Origin: a virus
IMG/VR virus record: IMGVR_UViG_3300037245_001170
Span: 1 to 44,911 of that record
Reading direction: 5' to 3' (one strand)
DNA: 44,911 nt
Within the stretch, counting starts at the first letter, position 1; each line of letters begins with the position of its first letter. Below are positions 18,494-25,503 of the stretch, in pieces. A program made the translations under genes and the position numbers. The notes below the pieces were generated by a model. That model made no database searches, was not told the origin of the DNA, and saw only the letters and a list, made by a program, of their open reading frames with translations.

Positions 18494-20323
18494 ATGAGAA
18501 AGATATTTCTGGCGATAGCGATATTGGTGTTGTTGGTGTGTCCGGCATACGCTGAGATTTTCTACACTTTCACCAACTCGCCGAATACTCCGGCTCCGGT
18601 CACGCCGTCAAACTACGAGATCGTCTATGGCACGCCAGCCACCCCCTCGTCGATCAATGATAAGTTCTACCATATAGACCTCCGCCTGGACGATAGAGAG
18701 ACAGGTAGCTCGGAATGGGACTCAGAGGCCAGACTTGAAGCCCATTGGGGCGTCGATATTTTTACCACTATCGGCAACGACTGGACAGAGGCGGAGTTGG
18801 AAGCGGGCTTATCCGACGTACTGAATGTCATTATAGCGGCAGAGATAAATACGTTCGCGCTGATACAGGCGTTGGTGGCCGACAAGACGCTGGTGAATGA
18901 GGAAGACTCGCCGGACTTCTCGGTGGCCACCAGTCTACGGATTCCAAGCGCCGCCGACGTGTCGGCCAATATTCTGGACGGTATGATCTCGTGGAACAAT
19001 ATACTCAAGACGCTATATATTGGCGACGGCACTAATGCGATTCCTTTTGGTGGCGGCTCGGAAATCCTTAATGAACTTACGATCAATTACACAGTCCCCT
19101 CAACCGCGTCGTCGGTATTTGCGGCTCTCAATATTCAGTTGGACGTCGGCAGTGGCCCACTTGATGCATCGTCTGAGGTTCATGGCATATGTATCGCGGC
19201 GACCGGCGCCACCAGTGGCCATATTACAGGCTTAGGAACGCACGGGGCCGTTCACCCTATCCACCAGCACATTGGCACCTTTTTAACGCCAGACCAATCG
19301 ACTCCCGACGCATACGCTGGATTGTTCCCTGATGGGGGGTCGTTTGATGATGGCGTAGATGGGAAGACTGTACTTCCAGGTGACGACGACGAGATATATT
19401 TTGGCTCCGCCACTGTGTTCAGTGAATTGGAAGTGATATTGTCCACGCCTTCAAGCTCTCACATCAGCCAGTCCGGTGGCATCGTTATCGAATATCAACA
19501 CACGGACACAACATGGGACAGCTTCATACCTGTAGACGGCACAAATGGCTTCCAGCAAAATGGCATTATTGTTTGGAATTCGGGAGACTTGACTAACTGG
19601 AAAAGCGATTCTGACCCTGGTGGTGGCGACACTGCGGCTGGATACTGGATACGCATTCGGAGAACAAGGAACAACATAGGCACCGACGCGATAGCGACAA
19701 CGATCAAGACGCTGGAGCCTGACGAGATGGGGTGGGACGATAATGCCGACCTCACTGTCGAGGGCATAAACGCAGCTGGCGTGGTAGATTTCGGGGATGC
19801 CACCAGCACTGAGATAGTAAACGCTGAGGGCGACGCCACACTCACAGCTTTAGGACAAGTGGCGATAGATGGAGTTGAAGATGCTATTGCCATAGACTTT
19901 GGCGCAGGCGGCGAGATACAGGGCGAGGCGCAGATAAGTGGCCTAAACACAATCCATATTCCAATACTCCTTCCGGGCAATTGGTTCGCTACAAGCTCGA
20001 CTGTTTTCCTATTCACAATAGGGAAGGAAGCACCGAACGGCATTATTATTGACCAATGGACTCTGTCTTGCAATGTTGATCCCGATGTAGAGATCAACGC
20101 GAACTTGAAATATGCGGACGCATGGATTGGGCTGGCTAATGCTGTCGTCATAGATGTATTGGATACGACCAATGGGACCTCATCTGAGGACACCGACGCC
20201 GATATTAATGGGGGTGCGGTAGTTCCCAATGGCAAAGTTGTCTATCTGGAATTTGATGCCGATCCTACTGGTACATGCGTTCAGATGATATTCGAGATGG
20301 TGGAACATAGGGAAGAAGATTAA
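18494..20323 (+). CDS. Secreted beta-rich protein with Sec signal peptide
   Basis: 609 aa from the ATG at 18494; an in-frame ATG at 18482 lies upstream of the previous stop. The N-terminus is a textbook signal peptide: MRK, a hydrophobic core IFLAIAILVLLV, then CPAYA before EIF. The mature part is Ser/Thr/Asp/Gly rich and beta-stranded, similar in style to fibre or adhesin shafts (DLTVEGINAAGVVDFGDA). The middle holds a His-rich segment (GTHGAVHPIHQHIG). A signal peptide is odd for a virion protein, so it may be exported to the cell surface or periplasm. Confidence 0.7.
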   Translation: MRKIFLAIAILVLLVCPAYAEIFYTFTNSPNTPAPVTPSNYEIVYGTPATPSSINDKFYHIDLRLDDRETGSSEWDSEARLEAHWGVDIFTTIGNDWTEAELEAGLSDVLNVIIAAEINTFALIQALVADKTLVNEEDSPDFSVATSLRIPSAADVSANILDGMISWNNILKTLYIGDGTNAIPFGGGSEILNELTINYTVPSTASSVFAALNIQLDVGSGPLDASSEVHGICIAATGATSGHITGLGTHGAVHPIHQHIGTFLTPDQSTPDAYAGLFPDGGSFDDGVDGKTVLPGDDDEIYFGSATVFSELEVILSTPSSSHISQSGGIVIEYQHTDTTWDSFIPVDGTNGFQQNGIIVWNSGDLTNWKSDSDPGGGDTAAGYWIRIRRTRNNIGTDAIATTIKTLEPDEMGWDDNADLTVEGINAAGVVDFGDATSTEIVNAEGDATLTALGQVAIDGVEDAIAIDFGAGGEIQGEAQISGLNTIHIPILLPGNWFATSSTVFLFTIGKEAPNGIIIDQWTLSCNVDPDVEINANLKYADAWIGLANAVVIDVLDTTNGTSSEDTDADINGGAVVPNGKVVYLEFDADPTGTCVQMIFEMVEHREED

Positions 20324-20325
20324 TC

Positions 20326-21093
20326 ATGAGAAAGCTGGTCATTCCTTTCTACATCCTTTTGTGGGCGGCCGCAATGATCCTCGCCGCGAGTGTCCCGGCT
20401 CACGCCATAGATATCTTCATCAGCGATCAGGGCGGTTCTCATGTCGGTAGCTGTGAGGATAACAATATTCAAGGCCCACCAGCTTTTAATGTTTTCAATT
20501 TCAACTATGGGGCGAGAGATGTAGGCACGGTTGGCGAAACTACTCTTGGGGCGGGGTCAAGAACCAGAATAATACAACGCTACGATATAACGCTAATCCC
20601 TGACAGCGCGACTATCCAATTAGCGGAAATCGTCATGGAGGCTACGATAATAAATGGCAGTGGCGATACTCCCCGGCCCCGTCAGATTTCTACAGCCAAC
20701 AACGATTGGGTGGAAGGCACTGCCAATGGAGCCACGCAGGCGGGTTCGTCTTGTTGGAACGATTATGCCTACCAGAATATCACTGAATGGGCTGGAGCAC
20801 CGGGATTAAACACTGCCACCACTGACTATATTAACGTAATAATTACAAACGAACCGGCAATTTCCACGACTGGGACAAAGACATTCACTTTCAATGGGGC
20901 TGGGATTACTGCGCTACAAGGGCAGTTGGTGGATAATGATTTTGAAGTTGTATTCCGTAACACCACAACGACCTCAAACAATTTCATCACATTCGCCTCA
21001 TCGGAGAACGCGACTGTCGCTTTCCGTCCGTACCTGAAGGTTACATTTACAGTGGAGACAGAGGGCGCATCGATGATTATTATGCGTCGTTAA
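20326..21093 (+). CDS. Secreted DNRLRE-like domain protein
   Basis: 255 aa. A Sec signal (MRKLVIPFYILLWAAAMILAASVPAHA) is cut before IDIFISDQGG. The mature part has the features of DNRLRE-type carbohydrate-binding domains: TRIIQRYDITLIPDSATIQLAEIVM, then NNDWVEGTANG, then the W-N-D-Y region and a final AFRPYLKVTF strand. Such domains usually decorate surface enzymes or adhesins. It follows the previous exported protein by 2 bp, so both are made together. The exact ligand is unknown. Confidence 0.68.
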   Translation: MRKLVIPFYILLWAAAMILAASVPAHAIDIFISDQGGSHVGSCEDNNIQGPPAFNVFNFNYGARDVGTVGETTLGAGSRTRIIQRYDITLIPDSATIQLAEIVMEATIINGSGDTPRPRQISTANNDWVEGTANGATQAGSSCWNDYAYQNITEWAGAPGLNTATTDYINVIITNEPAISTTGTKTFTFNGAGITALQGQLVDNDFEVVFRNTTTTSNNFITFASSENATVAFRPYLKVTFTVETEGASMIIMRR

Positions 21094-21659
21094 GGGGATA
21101 AGGCGGGGGACGACCATGAACCGGGTTCCTTCACGTCGTATTTATCGAACAGGTAAGGGTAGCCATCGAGCGTGATATGTGCTCCATCAAGGTCGTAGAT
21201 AGCAAGGGTCTCAAGCATATGCTTCATAGGGATAACAATGATAGAGGCGTTCGGGAATTTCTGGTGGGCTCGTTTGCGTATCGCTTCTTGACGTTCGGCG
21301 CATTCGTCAAGGGAGAGCTTGTTGAAGAAAGGTTCCACGATACCACCAAGAATAATTACGGTCTTATAATCGCCGCCACGGTGGCTGTTTATCAGATATT
21401 TGATTTCCTGAAACGATGCACTGTAGACGACATGCTTTTCGGCGTCAAGCTGCGAGAGTTCCAACCACGAGTCGCCGAATGCGACAGTGGCGCGTGGCAG
21501 CGGCGAGGTGGCCTTGGCGGGCGCGCAGGCAGCCAGTTCGTTATAGAAGTGACCCGTGCGCGTGTAATATTGTCGTGTTTCATAATGTTGACCCAGGGCT
21601 ATGAATAGTAAGAAACCGAAGATGCTGAGGAATATTCCTCTGAGTAGTAGTTTTTTCAT
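21090..21659 (-). CDS. Membrane-anchored SGNH/GDSL-like hydrolase
   Basis: 189 aa from the ATG at 21659. The N-terminus is a single membrane anchor (KKLLLRGIFLSIFGFLLFIALG). The outer part shows block I FGDSWL with the nucleophile Ser, a central ILGGI block, and a block V-like DGAHITLDGY supplying Asp and His. The family removes acyl or acetyl groups from lipids or glycans. It is the only reverse-strand gene in the late region and has its own promoter right at the start codon, both signs of a lysogenic-conversion or defence cassette. The block III Asn is not obvious. Confidence 0.7.
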   Translation of the reverse strand: MKKLLLRGIFLSIFGFLLFIALGQHYETRQYYTRTGHFYNELAACAPAKATSPLPRATVAFGDSWLELSQLDAEKHVVYSASFQEIKYLINSHRGGDYKTVIILGGIVEPFFNKLSLDECAERQEAIRKRAHQKFPNASIIVIPMKHMLETLAIYDLDGAHITLDGYPYLFDKYDVKEPGSWSSPALSP

Positions 21660-21665
21660 ACAATA

Positions 21666-21694
21666 ATTATACCACAGAATCGAGGACTTGTGAA
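21666..21694 (-). promoter_or_regulatory. Sigma-70 promoter for SGNH gene
   Basis: On the minus strand TTCACA (21694-21689), a 17-bp spacer ending in TGG, then TATAAT (21671-21666). The predicted start of transcription lies at or next to the ATG at 21659, so the mRNA would be leaderless or nearly so. The -35 box overlaps the ribosome site region of the divergent gene at 21695. Confidence 0.75.
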
Positions 21695-21922
21695 GTGAAC
21701 AATAAGAGCATTGGCGGGACATGCCCCGTACATGACGATGGATGCACTGAATTTCAGGTGCTTGTCAATGAGATGGAGGCAGAAAGGAAGTTGAACAAGA
21801 TCATGTTCAAGCGCGTTGACAGTTTGGAAGCTAAGTTTTGGGCCATCATCTTAATGCAGGTGGGTGTGCTCGGAAGCGTCGCAACTGGCGTCGTAATTCT
21901 TTTGCTCAGAGCGCAGGGGTGA
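21695..21922 (+). CDS. Coiled-coil protein with C-terminal TM (XhlA/holin-like)
   Basis: 75 aa, GTG start with GAGGA 8 bp upstream. The N-terminal half is soluble and helical (EMEAERKLNKIMFKRVDSLEAKF). The C-terminus is one transmembrane helix (WAIILMQVGVLGSVATGVVILLL) with a short basic end. This layout and the place directly before the endolysin match haemolysin XhlA-like or class III-type holin accessory proteins. Confidence 0.65.
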   Translation: MNNKSIGGTCPVHDDGCTEFQVLVNEMEAERKLNKIMFKRVDSLEAKFWAIILMQVGVLGSVATGVVILLLRAQG

Positions 21923-21926
21923 CACA

Positions 21927-22511
21927 ATGAAGACGCGAGCCGACTACAAGCGGTTGACTGAGAACTTCTCGTCCAAGGAACTTCTCGTGTCGAAAGATCA
22001 TCCGCAGCTCGCGCAGAAGTTGAGGCCGGACTATTATCATCTCTCGAATCTGCACATGCTGTGCGTGACGATCCTGCAGCCGGTGCGCACGTTCTTCGGG
22101 GTGCCGTTATATCCGACGTCGGGCTACCGCGACCCGCCCCTCAATATGGCGGTCGGTGGACACCCCGAGTCCGGGCACCTGGAGGCGAAGATGGCGGACT
22201 TCACGACTCCAGACGTGACGATGCTGCCAGCAATGTTCGAGTACATACGGGACAAGCTCCCATTCGCGTGGTGGCAGTTGATCTACTACTCGGAACGGAA
22301 TTTCGTACACGTGGGCATCCCGCATCTCGGGGCTCCGAGCATATGTGAGGTCAGAGGATGGGGCAACACAAAACAATTTGGAGGAGGACGAGCATATGGA
22401 ACTGTTGACAGGACTTGCGCAGGCGCATCCGCTGGTCGCGCTTGTGACGGCGGCTCTCTCGGCTCTCGGCTTGTTCAGCGTGATCGCCAGCATGACGCCA
22501 TCGACGACTGA
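21927..22511 (+). CDS. Endolysin, peptidase M15 family
   Basis: 194 aa. The M15 (D-Ala-D-Ala carboxypeptidase/VanY-like) core is visible: TSGYRDPPLN at 64-73, VGGHPESGHLEAKMAD at 77-91 giving zinc ligands His84 and Asp91, and FVHVGIP with His128. It would cleave peptidoglycan cross-links at lysis. Residues from about 157 onward are read through the next gene in another frame and look unlike protein (RTCAGASAGRACDGGSLGSR), so the ancestral end probably lay near 22390. It follows the holin-like gene by 4 bp. Confidence 0.82.
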   Translation: MKTRADYKRLTENFSSKELLVSKDHPQLAQKLRPDYYHLSNLHMLCVTILQPVRTFFGVPLYPTSGYRDPPLNMAVGGHPESGHLEAKMADFTTPDVTMLPAMFEYIRDKLPFAWWQLIYYSERNFVHVGIPHLGAPSICEVRGWGNTKQFGGGRAYGTVDRTCAGASAGRACDGGSLGSRLVQRDRQHDAIDD

Positions 22512-22596
22512 CGATGATTTTGCGAAGGAATTACGGACGGCTCTCTTCAAGCTGATCCACACAATTGGACTGAACTCCAAAGGAAAGGGGAAATAA
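22396..22596 (+). CDS. Small one-TM membrane protein (holin candidate)
   Basis: 66 aa from the ATG at 22396, which has a very strong ribosome site (GAGGAGG, 22381-22387). An earlier in-frame ATG at 22345 would lie in the endolysin. Residues 10-33 are one hydrophobic helix (PLVALVTAALSALGLFSVIASM), followed by a charged amphipathic tail ending KGKGK. It overlaps the endolysin 3' end by 116 bp in another frame. A holin or antiholin role is inferred from position. Confidence 0.7.
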   Translation: MELLTGLAQAHPLVALVTAALSALGLFSVIASMTPSTTDDDFAKELRTALFKLIHTIGLNSKGKGK

Positions 22597-22597
22597 C

Positions 22598-22981
22598 ATG
22601 AAACGAATAACGATTCTGTTGGTGCTGTGTCTGATGGTTCTGCCGCTGATGGGGTGCGCGACGCAGACGGCAGCCGTCGAGACTATGCACACGACATCGA
22701 CCGAAGCCGGGTATCCGATGACAACGGTGATGCACGCGGAAAAGACCGAGCAGGGCTTACACCTCCAGGTGGGGCCGGATCAGGCGACGCTACTTCAGCT
22801 TTTTCTGGGGACGGAGGACATATTCGCTAACTTTACTACAGCTCCGCTGGGTGATGATTCCTTCATATGGGAACACGTTAATCGTCTGGATGCCGATGCC
22901 GCTCAGATCGATGGATCGGTCAACGGACGAACCTTAATCCGCGTCGATGCGCCGGGGTATCTGGGGCCATTGCGGGAGTAG
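22598..22981 (+). CDS. Lipoprotein, possible spanin component
   Basis: 127 aa. The signal peptide carries a lipobox (LMVLPLMGC), so Cys20 should be lipidated and the protein held at a membrane. The mature part is soluble and mixed (LHLQVGPDQATLLQLFLGTED). Being last in the lysis cassette, it could be an outer-membrane spanin partner, but it lacks the Pro-rich composition of Rz1, and no clear Rz-like partner is seen. A superinfection-exclusion role is equally possible. Confidence 0.68.
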   Translation: MKRITILLVLCLMVLPLMGCATQTAAVETMHTTSTEAGYPMTTVMHAEKTEQGLHLQVGPDQATLLQLFLGTEDIFANFTTAPLGDDSFIWEHVNRLDADAAQIDGSVNGRTLIRVDAPGYLGPLRE

Positions 22982-23053
22982 TTAGCGGCGGGCTAGCAGA
23001 TACCCGAGGGTGAAGCAAACGACAACAAATGTCACAATCTCTACGGCTTCCAT
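22982..23053 (-). CDS. 23-aa hydrophobic membrane peptide
   Basis: ATG at 23053 preceded by GGAGGATGTT on the minus strand. The peptide MEAVEIVTFVVVCFTLGYLL followed by ARR is a single transmembrane helix with a positive end. It is the last reading frame of the leftward unit and its stop abuts the convergent lipoprotein stop. It is too short for statistical support, but the ribosome site and membrane-helix pattern are good. Confidence 0.5.
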   Translation of the reverse strand: MEAVEIVTFVVVCFTLGYLLARR

Positions 23054-23067
23054 AACATCCTCCTTCC

Positions 23068-23095
23068 GGGGGCGGCGGCTACCGCCCCCTTGTTT
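23068..23095 (+). terminator. Terminator after the lysis cassette
   Basis: GGGGGCGG (23068-23075) and CCGCCCCC (23082-23089) form a perfect 8-bp stem with a 6-nt loop, followed by TTGTTTG. It is oriented to stop rightward late transcription about 90 bp after the lipoprotein gene. Confidence 0.72.
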
Positions 23096-23102
23096 GTGGT
23101 GG

Positions 23103-23252
23103 CTAACCTGTGATAAACTGGTAGGCGTAGCGCAATACTGGCAATGCGATGAAATATCCTATCGCCAACAGCCCTCCAATATATAGGGCTACTATGGCGA
23201 TATACGCTAAGATTGTGCCACCGACCACGCCAGCTAACTCAGAAGTTTTCAT
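23103..23252 (-). CDS. 49-aa membrane protein
   Basis: ATG at 23252 with AAGGAGGTGAAGA just before it on the minus strand. The protein is almost wholly hydrophobic (VVGGTILAYIAIVALYIGG, LLAIGYFIALPVL), likely two short membrane helices, with a short MKTSEL head. Function unknown. It is one of two tiny membrane proteins at the end of the leftward operon. Confidence 0.65.
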   Translation of the reverse strand: MKTSELAGVVGGTILAYIAIVALYIGGLLAIGYFIALPVLRYAYQFITG

Positions 23253-23323
23253 TCTTCACCTCCTTCCATCTTCCCATGCAACGCCTTGTCGAGTTCGCGG
23301 ACTTTGGCGATGAGGGCACCCAC
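23249..23323 (-). CDS. Possible 24-aa coupled peptide
   Basis: A GTG at 23323 opens a frame of 24 codons (ALIAKVRELDKALHGKMEGG within it) whose stop overlaps the ATG of the 49-aa membrane gene, and whose end encodes that gene's ribosome site. No good ribosome site of its own is close to the GTG. It may be a leader peptide or chance. A 7-bp inverted repeat (23315-23321 with 23371-23377) surrounds its start region. Confidence 0.25.
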   Translation of the reverse strand: MGALIAKVRELDKALHGKMEGGEE

Positions 23324-23382
23324 CTAAATCGCTCTACGGGCCTCCTAGACCCCTTCAGCGGGATGTGAGGGGGTGCCAACCA

Positions 23383-23835
23383 CTACGTATTCCCCATTAT
23401 TTGCCGCCTCGCATATTCGGCCAAGCACAGGGCATCGGCCACGCCGCTATCTTTCTTGCGGGTCAGCGGCGCATCGGGCCATCGACGCTTGGCGAACGCC
23501 ATCCGATGCTCGGGTGAGCGATCCCCTGAATCAAGAACAGTCTTCATCCAGCGTTGTGGCGTGATTAGCTCATACGGGATCGACAGCGCATCCATCACGC
23601 CTTGCCACCAGCCGAAATTCTCCCCGAACTTGAACATGGACGACACGCCATTGCCGGGCATGGAGTGTACCTTTTCGAGACAAGCCAACTCGAACCTATA
23701 GGCCGCATTGTTGATACAACGGTTTTCTGTGAAATCGGCCTCTGAGAACAGGTGCCCATCAACAAAGCCTATGTCCTCATCAATGATTGCCCACCCACCC
23801 GATTGTCCTGGGTCTATTCCTAGAAAGAATCTCAT
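23383..23835 (-). CDS. RuvC-like Holliday junction resolvase
   Basis: 150 aa. The RNase H-fold start FFLGIDPGQSGGWAI carries the first catalytic Asp (residue 8). The C-terminal part, KKDSGVADALCLAEYARR, supplies the last acidic pair. The middle contains a FGENFGWWQGVMDAL segment typical of phage RuvC-like resolvases. It would cut branched DNA before packaging or after recombination. It overlaps the upstream gene's stop by 4 bp. Confidence 0.82.
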   Translation of the reverse strand: MRFFLGIDPGQSGGWAIIDEDIGFVDGHLFSEADFTENRCINNAAYRFELACLEKVHSMPGNGVSSMFKFGENFGWWQGVMDALSIPYELITPQRWMKTVLDSGDRSPEHRMAFAKRRWPDAPLTRKKDSGVADALCLAEYARRQIMGNT

Positions 23836-24182
23836 TCCACCACCCAGCCGATCACGATATCTAACACCTTGACCACGACATTGGGCGACGGCTCGGAGTG
23901 GTCGGACTCGTTCCCAACTTTGTCGGTGGCTGTCAGGGTCAGGATGTTCTCACCCTCGAATAAGGGGGCGAGTCGCGTTACGGTGCCATCGGGGGTGATG
24001 GTCGCCAGCTTGCGAAGTCCTTGAGTATACAACGTATAAAACGCCACGTCCGACTCCAAGCTTGCCGACCATTGGATTGTGAACGTGTCGCCGGATTGAA
24101 CTTGCAATTCCGCGCTGGCCGATCCAGACAGAAGAACTAAAGTCACGATTGCGAATGCGGCGATTAGGGTTTTGGTTTTCAT
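23832..24182 (-). CDS. Secreted fibronectin III-like protein
   Basis: 116 aa from the ATG at 24182 (AAAGGAGCC upstream). The signal peptide MKTKTLIAAFAIVTLVLLSG with SASA before ELQVQ is followed by one small beta-sandwich: FTIQWSASLESDVAFYTLYT, GEN-ILTLTATDKVGNES, then VVVKVLDIVIGW. It resembles a single FN3/Ig-like module with the conserved W and Y positions. It is exported, yet lies in the early replication operon, which suggests a cell-surface or periplasmic role during infection. Confidence 0.68.
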   Translation of the reverse strand: MKTKTLIAAFAIVTLVLLSGSASAELQVQSGDTFTIQWSASLESDVAFYTLYTQGLRKLATITPDGTVTRLAPLFEGENILTLTATDKVGNESDHSEPSPNVVVKVLDIVIGWVVE

Positions 24183-24279
24183 GGTTTTGGCTCCTTTATT
24201 TGGGTTGTATAGCGAAAAGGAATAAAGCTGTAGCACAGAGAAGTGCGCCTACAACGATAGTAAAAATATCCTACATCTC

Positions 24280-24585
24280 TCATCTCCCTTCCCTTAGTGC
24301 GTCGATTTTGGTGAGGAGGTCTTTGGCTCTTCTGGAATGATCTGGCGCAGTGTGGTTTCTTACAAACTCCTCCATCTCCCTCCACAGTTTATCCCGGTTG
24401 AGGTAATACCGGAAGACGCCAACAATCATTTGTAGAAGGCCATCCGGTTCCGCTACCAAGTTTTCGATAGTCTTTCCAGTAGGCCCATAGTTTACGATCA
24501 TCGTGGCTCGACACTCGCCAATTACTCTATCAGCGTCCTTGTTGGATTCTTCAAGTTCTTTGACCTGTTCCCATATTGGCTTCAT
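24280..24585 (-). CDS. Helical protein of unknown function
   Basis: 101 aa from the ATG at 24585, which has a strong AAGGAGGTGAGAG site. The longer frame from 24657 would overlap the upstream gene. It is charged and helical (IWEQVKELEESNKDADRVIG, RDKLWREMEEFVRN). No motif. The stop overlaps a short ATGAGAGATG stretch. Confidence 0.65.
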   Translation of the reverse strand: MKPIWEQVKELEESNKDADRVIGECRATMIVNYGPTGKTIENLVAEPDGLLQMIVGVFRYYLNRDKLWREMEEFVRNHTAPDHSRRAKDLLTKIDALREGR

Positions 24586-24598
24586 CACTCTCACCTCC

Positions 24599-24868
24599 TT
24601 ATACATGCGCCAACATTCTGAACTCTGCGTCGGGCATGACTTCGTATGTGTCGCCACGTTTGATTATCCAAGCATCCGGGCAGACAAAGACGAGTTCTCC
24701 GGCGATTAGAATCTCGCCATGTTTAGTCATTTCACTTTCTTTGGCACAGCGCCGACAGCGAAGCACGCCATATCCGGTTTCCACAACCCCCGGACAATCT
24801 CCTGGCTTATTCCATTGCCACGCTTCGACGGTGGGGTCTTTGAGGGTGTAGGTTTTAAGATCCGTCAT
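24599..24868 (-). CDS. Small beta-rich phage protein
   Basis: 89 aa from the ATG at 24868 (AGGAGA upstream). It contains VEAWQWNKPGDCPGVVETGY, a CRRC pair, HGEILIAGELVFVCPDAWII and a GDTYEVMPDAEF tail. This combination, W-x-W then CP-D-W-I-I then a P-D-x-F end, is frequent in small proteins of siphoviruses and podoviruses with no assigned function. Confidence 0.65.
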   Translation of the reverse strand: MTDLKTYTLKDPTVEAWQWNKPGDCPGVVETGYGVLRCRRCAKESEMTKHGEILIAGELVFVCPDAWIIKRGDTYEVMPDAEFRMLAHV

Positions 24869-25028
24869 CGTGCTTCTCCTGCCAATGCTTACATAAACCT
24901 CCAGCGACTTCAAAAAACCATCCCATCTTCTGAATCTCTGTCATGTTTTTACTCAGAAAAGCATCCAGATTCTCGAAGTGAGAACATACTTCATTGTGGT
25001 TGCAGTTTAGGCATGACATCTTTTCCAT
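24855..25028 (-). CDS. 57-aa Cys/His zinc-binding protein
   Basis: ATG at 25028, 8 bp after GGAGGAGGG on the minus strand. The protein has Cys6, Cys9, Cys15, His17 and Cys46 (MSCLNCNHNEVCSHF, GGLCKHW), a plausible zinc site, plus a helical middle. It overlaps the start of the downstream gene by 14 bp, and its ribosome site lies in the 3' end of the upstream gene. Function unknown. Confidence 0.6.
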   Translation of the reverse strand: MEKMSCLNCNHNEVCSHFENLDAFLSKNMTEIQKMGWFFEVAGGLCKHWQEKHDDGS

Positions 25029-25032
25029 CTGC

Positions 25033-25503
25033 TCATCCCTCCTCCTGGCTTTCGCCGGGCTGTGGCGTTGAATCTATCTCGTCTAAAAAGCTCATCACGG
25101 TGTTGATGTCGTCGGTTATTAGGTCAGCGAAACCATACATCACATCAAACTCGCCCTTTGGGAATTCCTCTTGCCATATGATGAGCTTCTTGCCACAGCC
25201 TACGGCGTAGCCGGCCTCCAGGTGGGATGACTTGCCGGCGGGAAGAATCAGCAAACAGACATCGGCCCAGTCGAGCCATTTTTTGTCTTCGGTAAACGCC
25301 TTCTGGCTCCGTTTATCTTCGAGGAAGTTGATGGCGTCCAGCTTGGTTACGTCGCCAATCTCGGAGAAATGAAAGACAAACCTACCGTTGATTCCCCTGT
25401 CGCAGAAGGCGTCAACTTCATCTCCACAGAACCGGAGGCGCTTGGCCCAGCTAAGAACAAGGGCTTCATTTTTCCAACTCGATGCAAGATAAATTTTCTT
25501 CAT
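25033..25503 (-). CDS. Nucleoside 2-deoxyribosyltransferase-like protein
   Basis: 156 aa from the ATG at 25503 (CGGAGGAAA upstream); the frame upstream of it is non-conserved. The start KKIYLASSWKN, the acidic DWADVCLLILPAGKSSHLEAGYA and GCGKKLIIW are the signature order of the nucleoside 2-deoxyribosyltransferase superfamily, with the Glu of HLEAGYA at the catalytic position. It may act in nucleotide salvage or base modification, or bind nucleotides. The C-terminal tail (TPQPGESQEEG) resembles that of the upstream gene. Confidence 0.75.
   Translation of the reverse strand: MKKIYLASSWKNEALVLSWAKRLRFCGDEVDAFCDRGINGRFVFHFSEIGDVTKLDAINFLEDKRSQKAFTEDKKWLDWADVCLLILPAGKSSHLEAGYAVGCGKKLIIWQEEFPKGEFDVMYGFADLITDDINTVMSFLDEIDSTPQPGESQEEG

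Noticed and set aside
22946-23000. GGGTATCTG/CAGATACCC inverted repeat at the convergent gene ends
   Set aside because: The loop is over 30 nt and there is no T-run, and one arm is coding. The hairpin at 23068-23089 is a better terminator.
23315-23377. Inverted repeat GGCACCC/GGGTGCC with G-rich interior, considered as a ribozyme or riboswitch
   Set aside because: No hammerhead or known riboswitch core was found, and the interior pairings are weak.
24196-24267. Hydrophobic frame on the minus strand (IFTIVVGALLCATALFLFAI)
   Set aside because: It looks like a membrane helix but has only an ATT as possible start; ATG, GTG and TTG are absent in frame after the previous stop.
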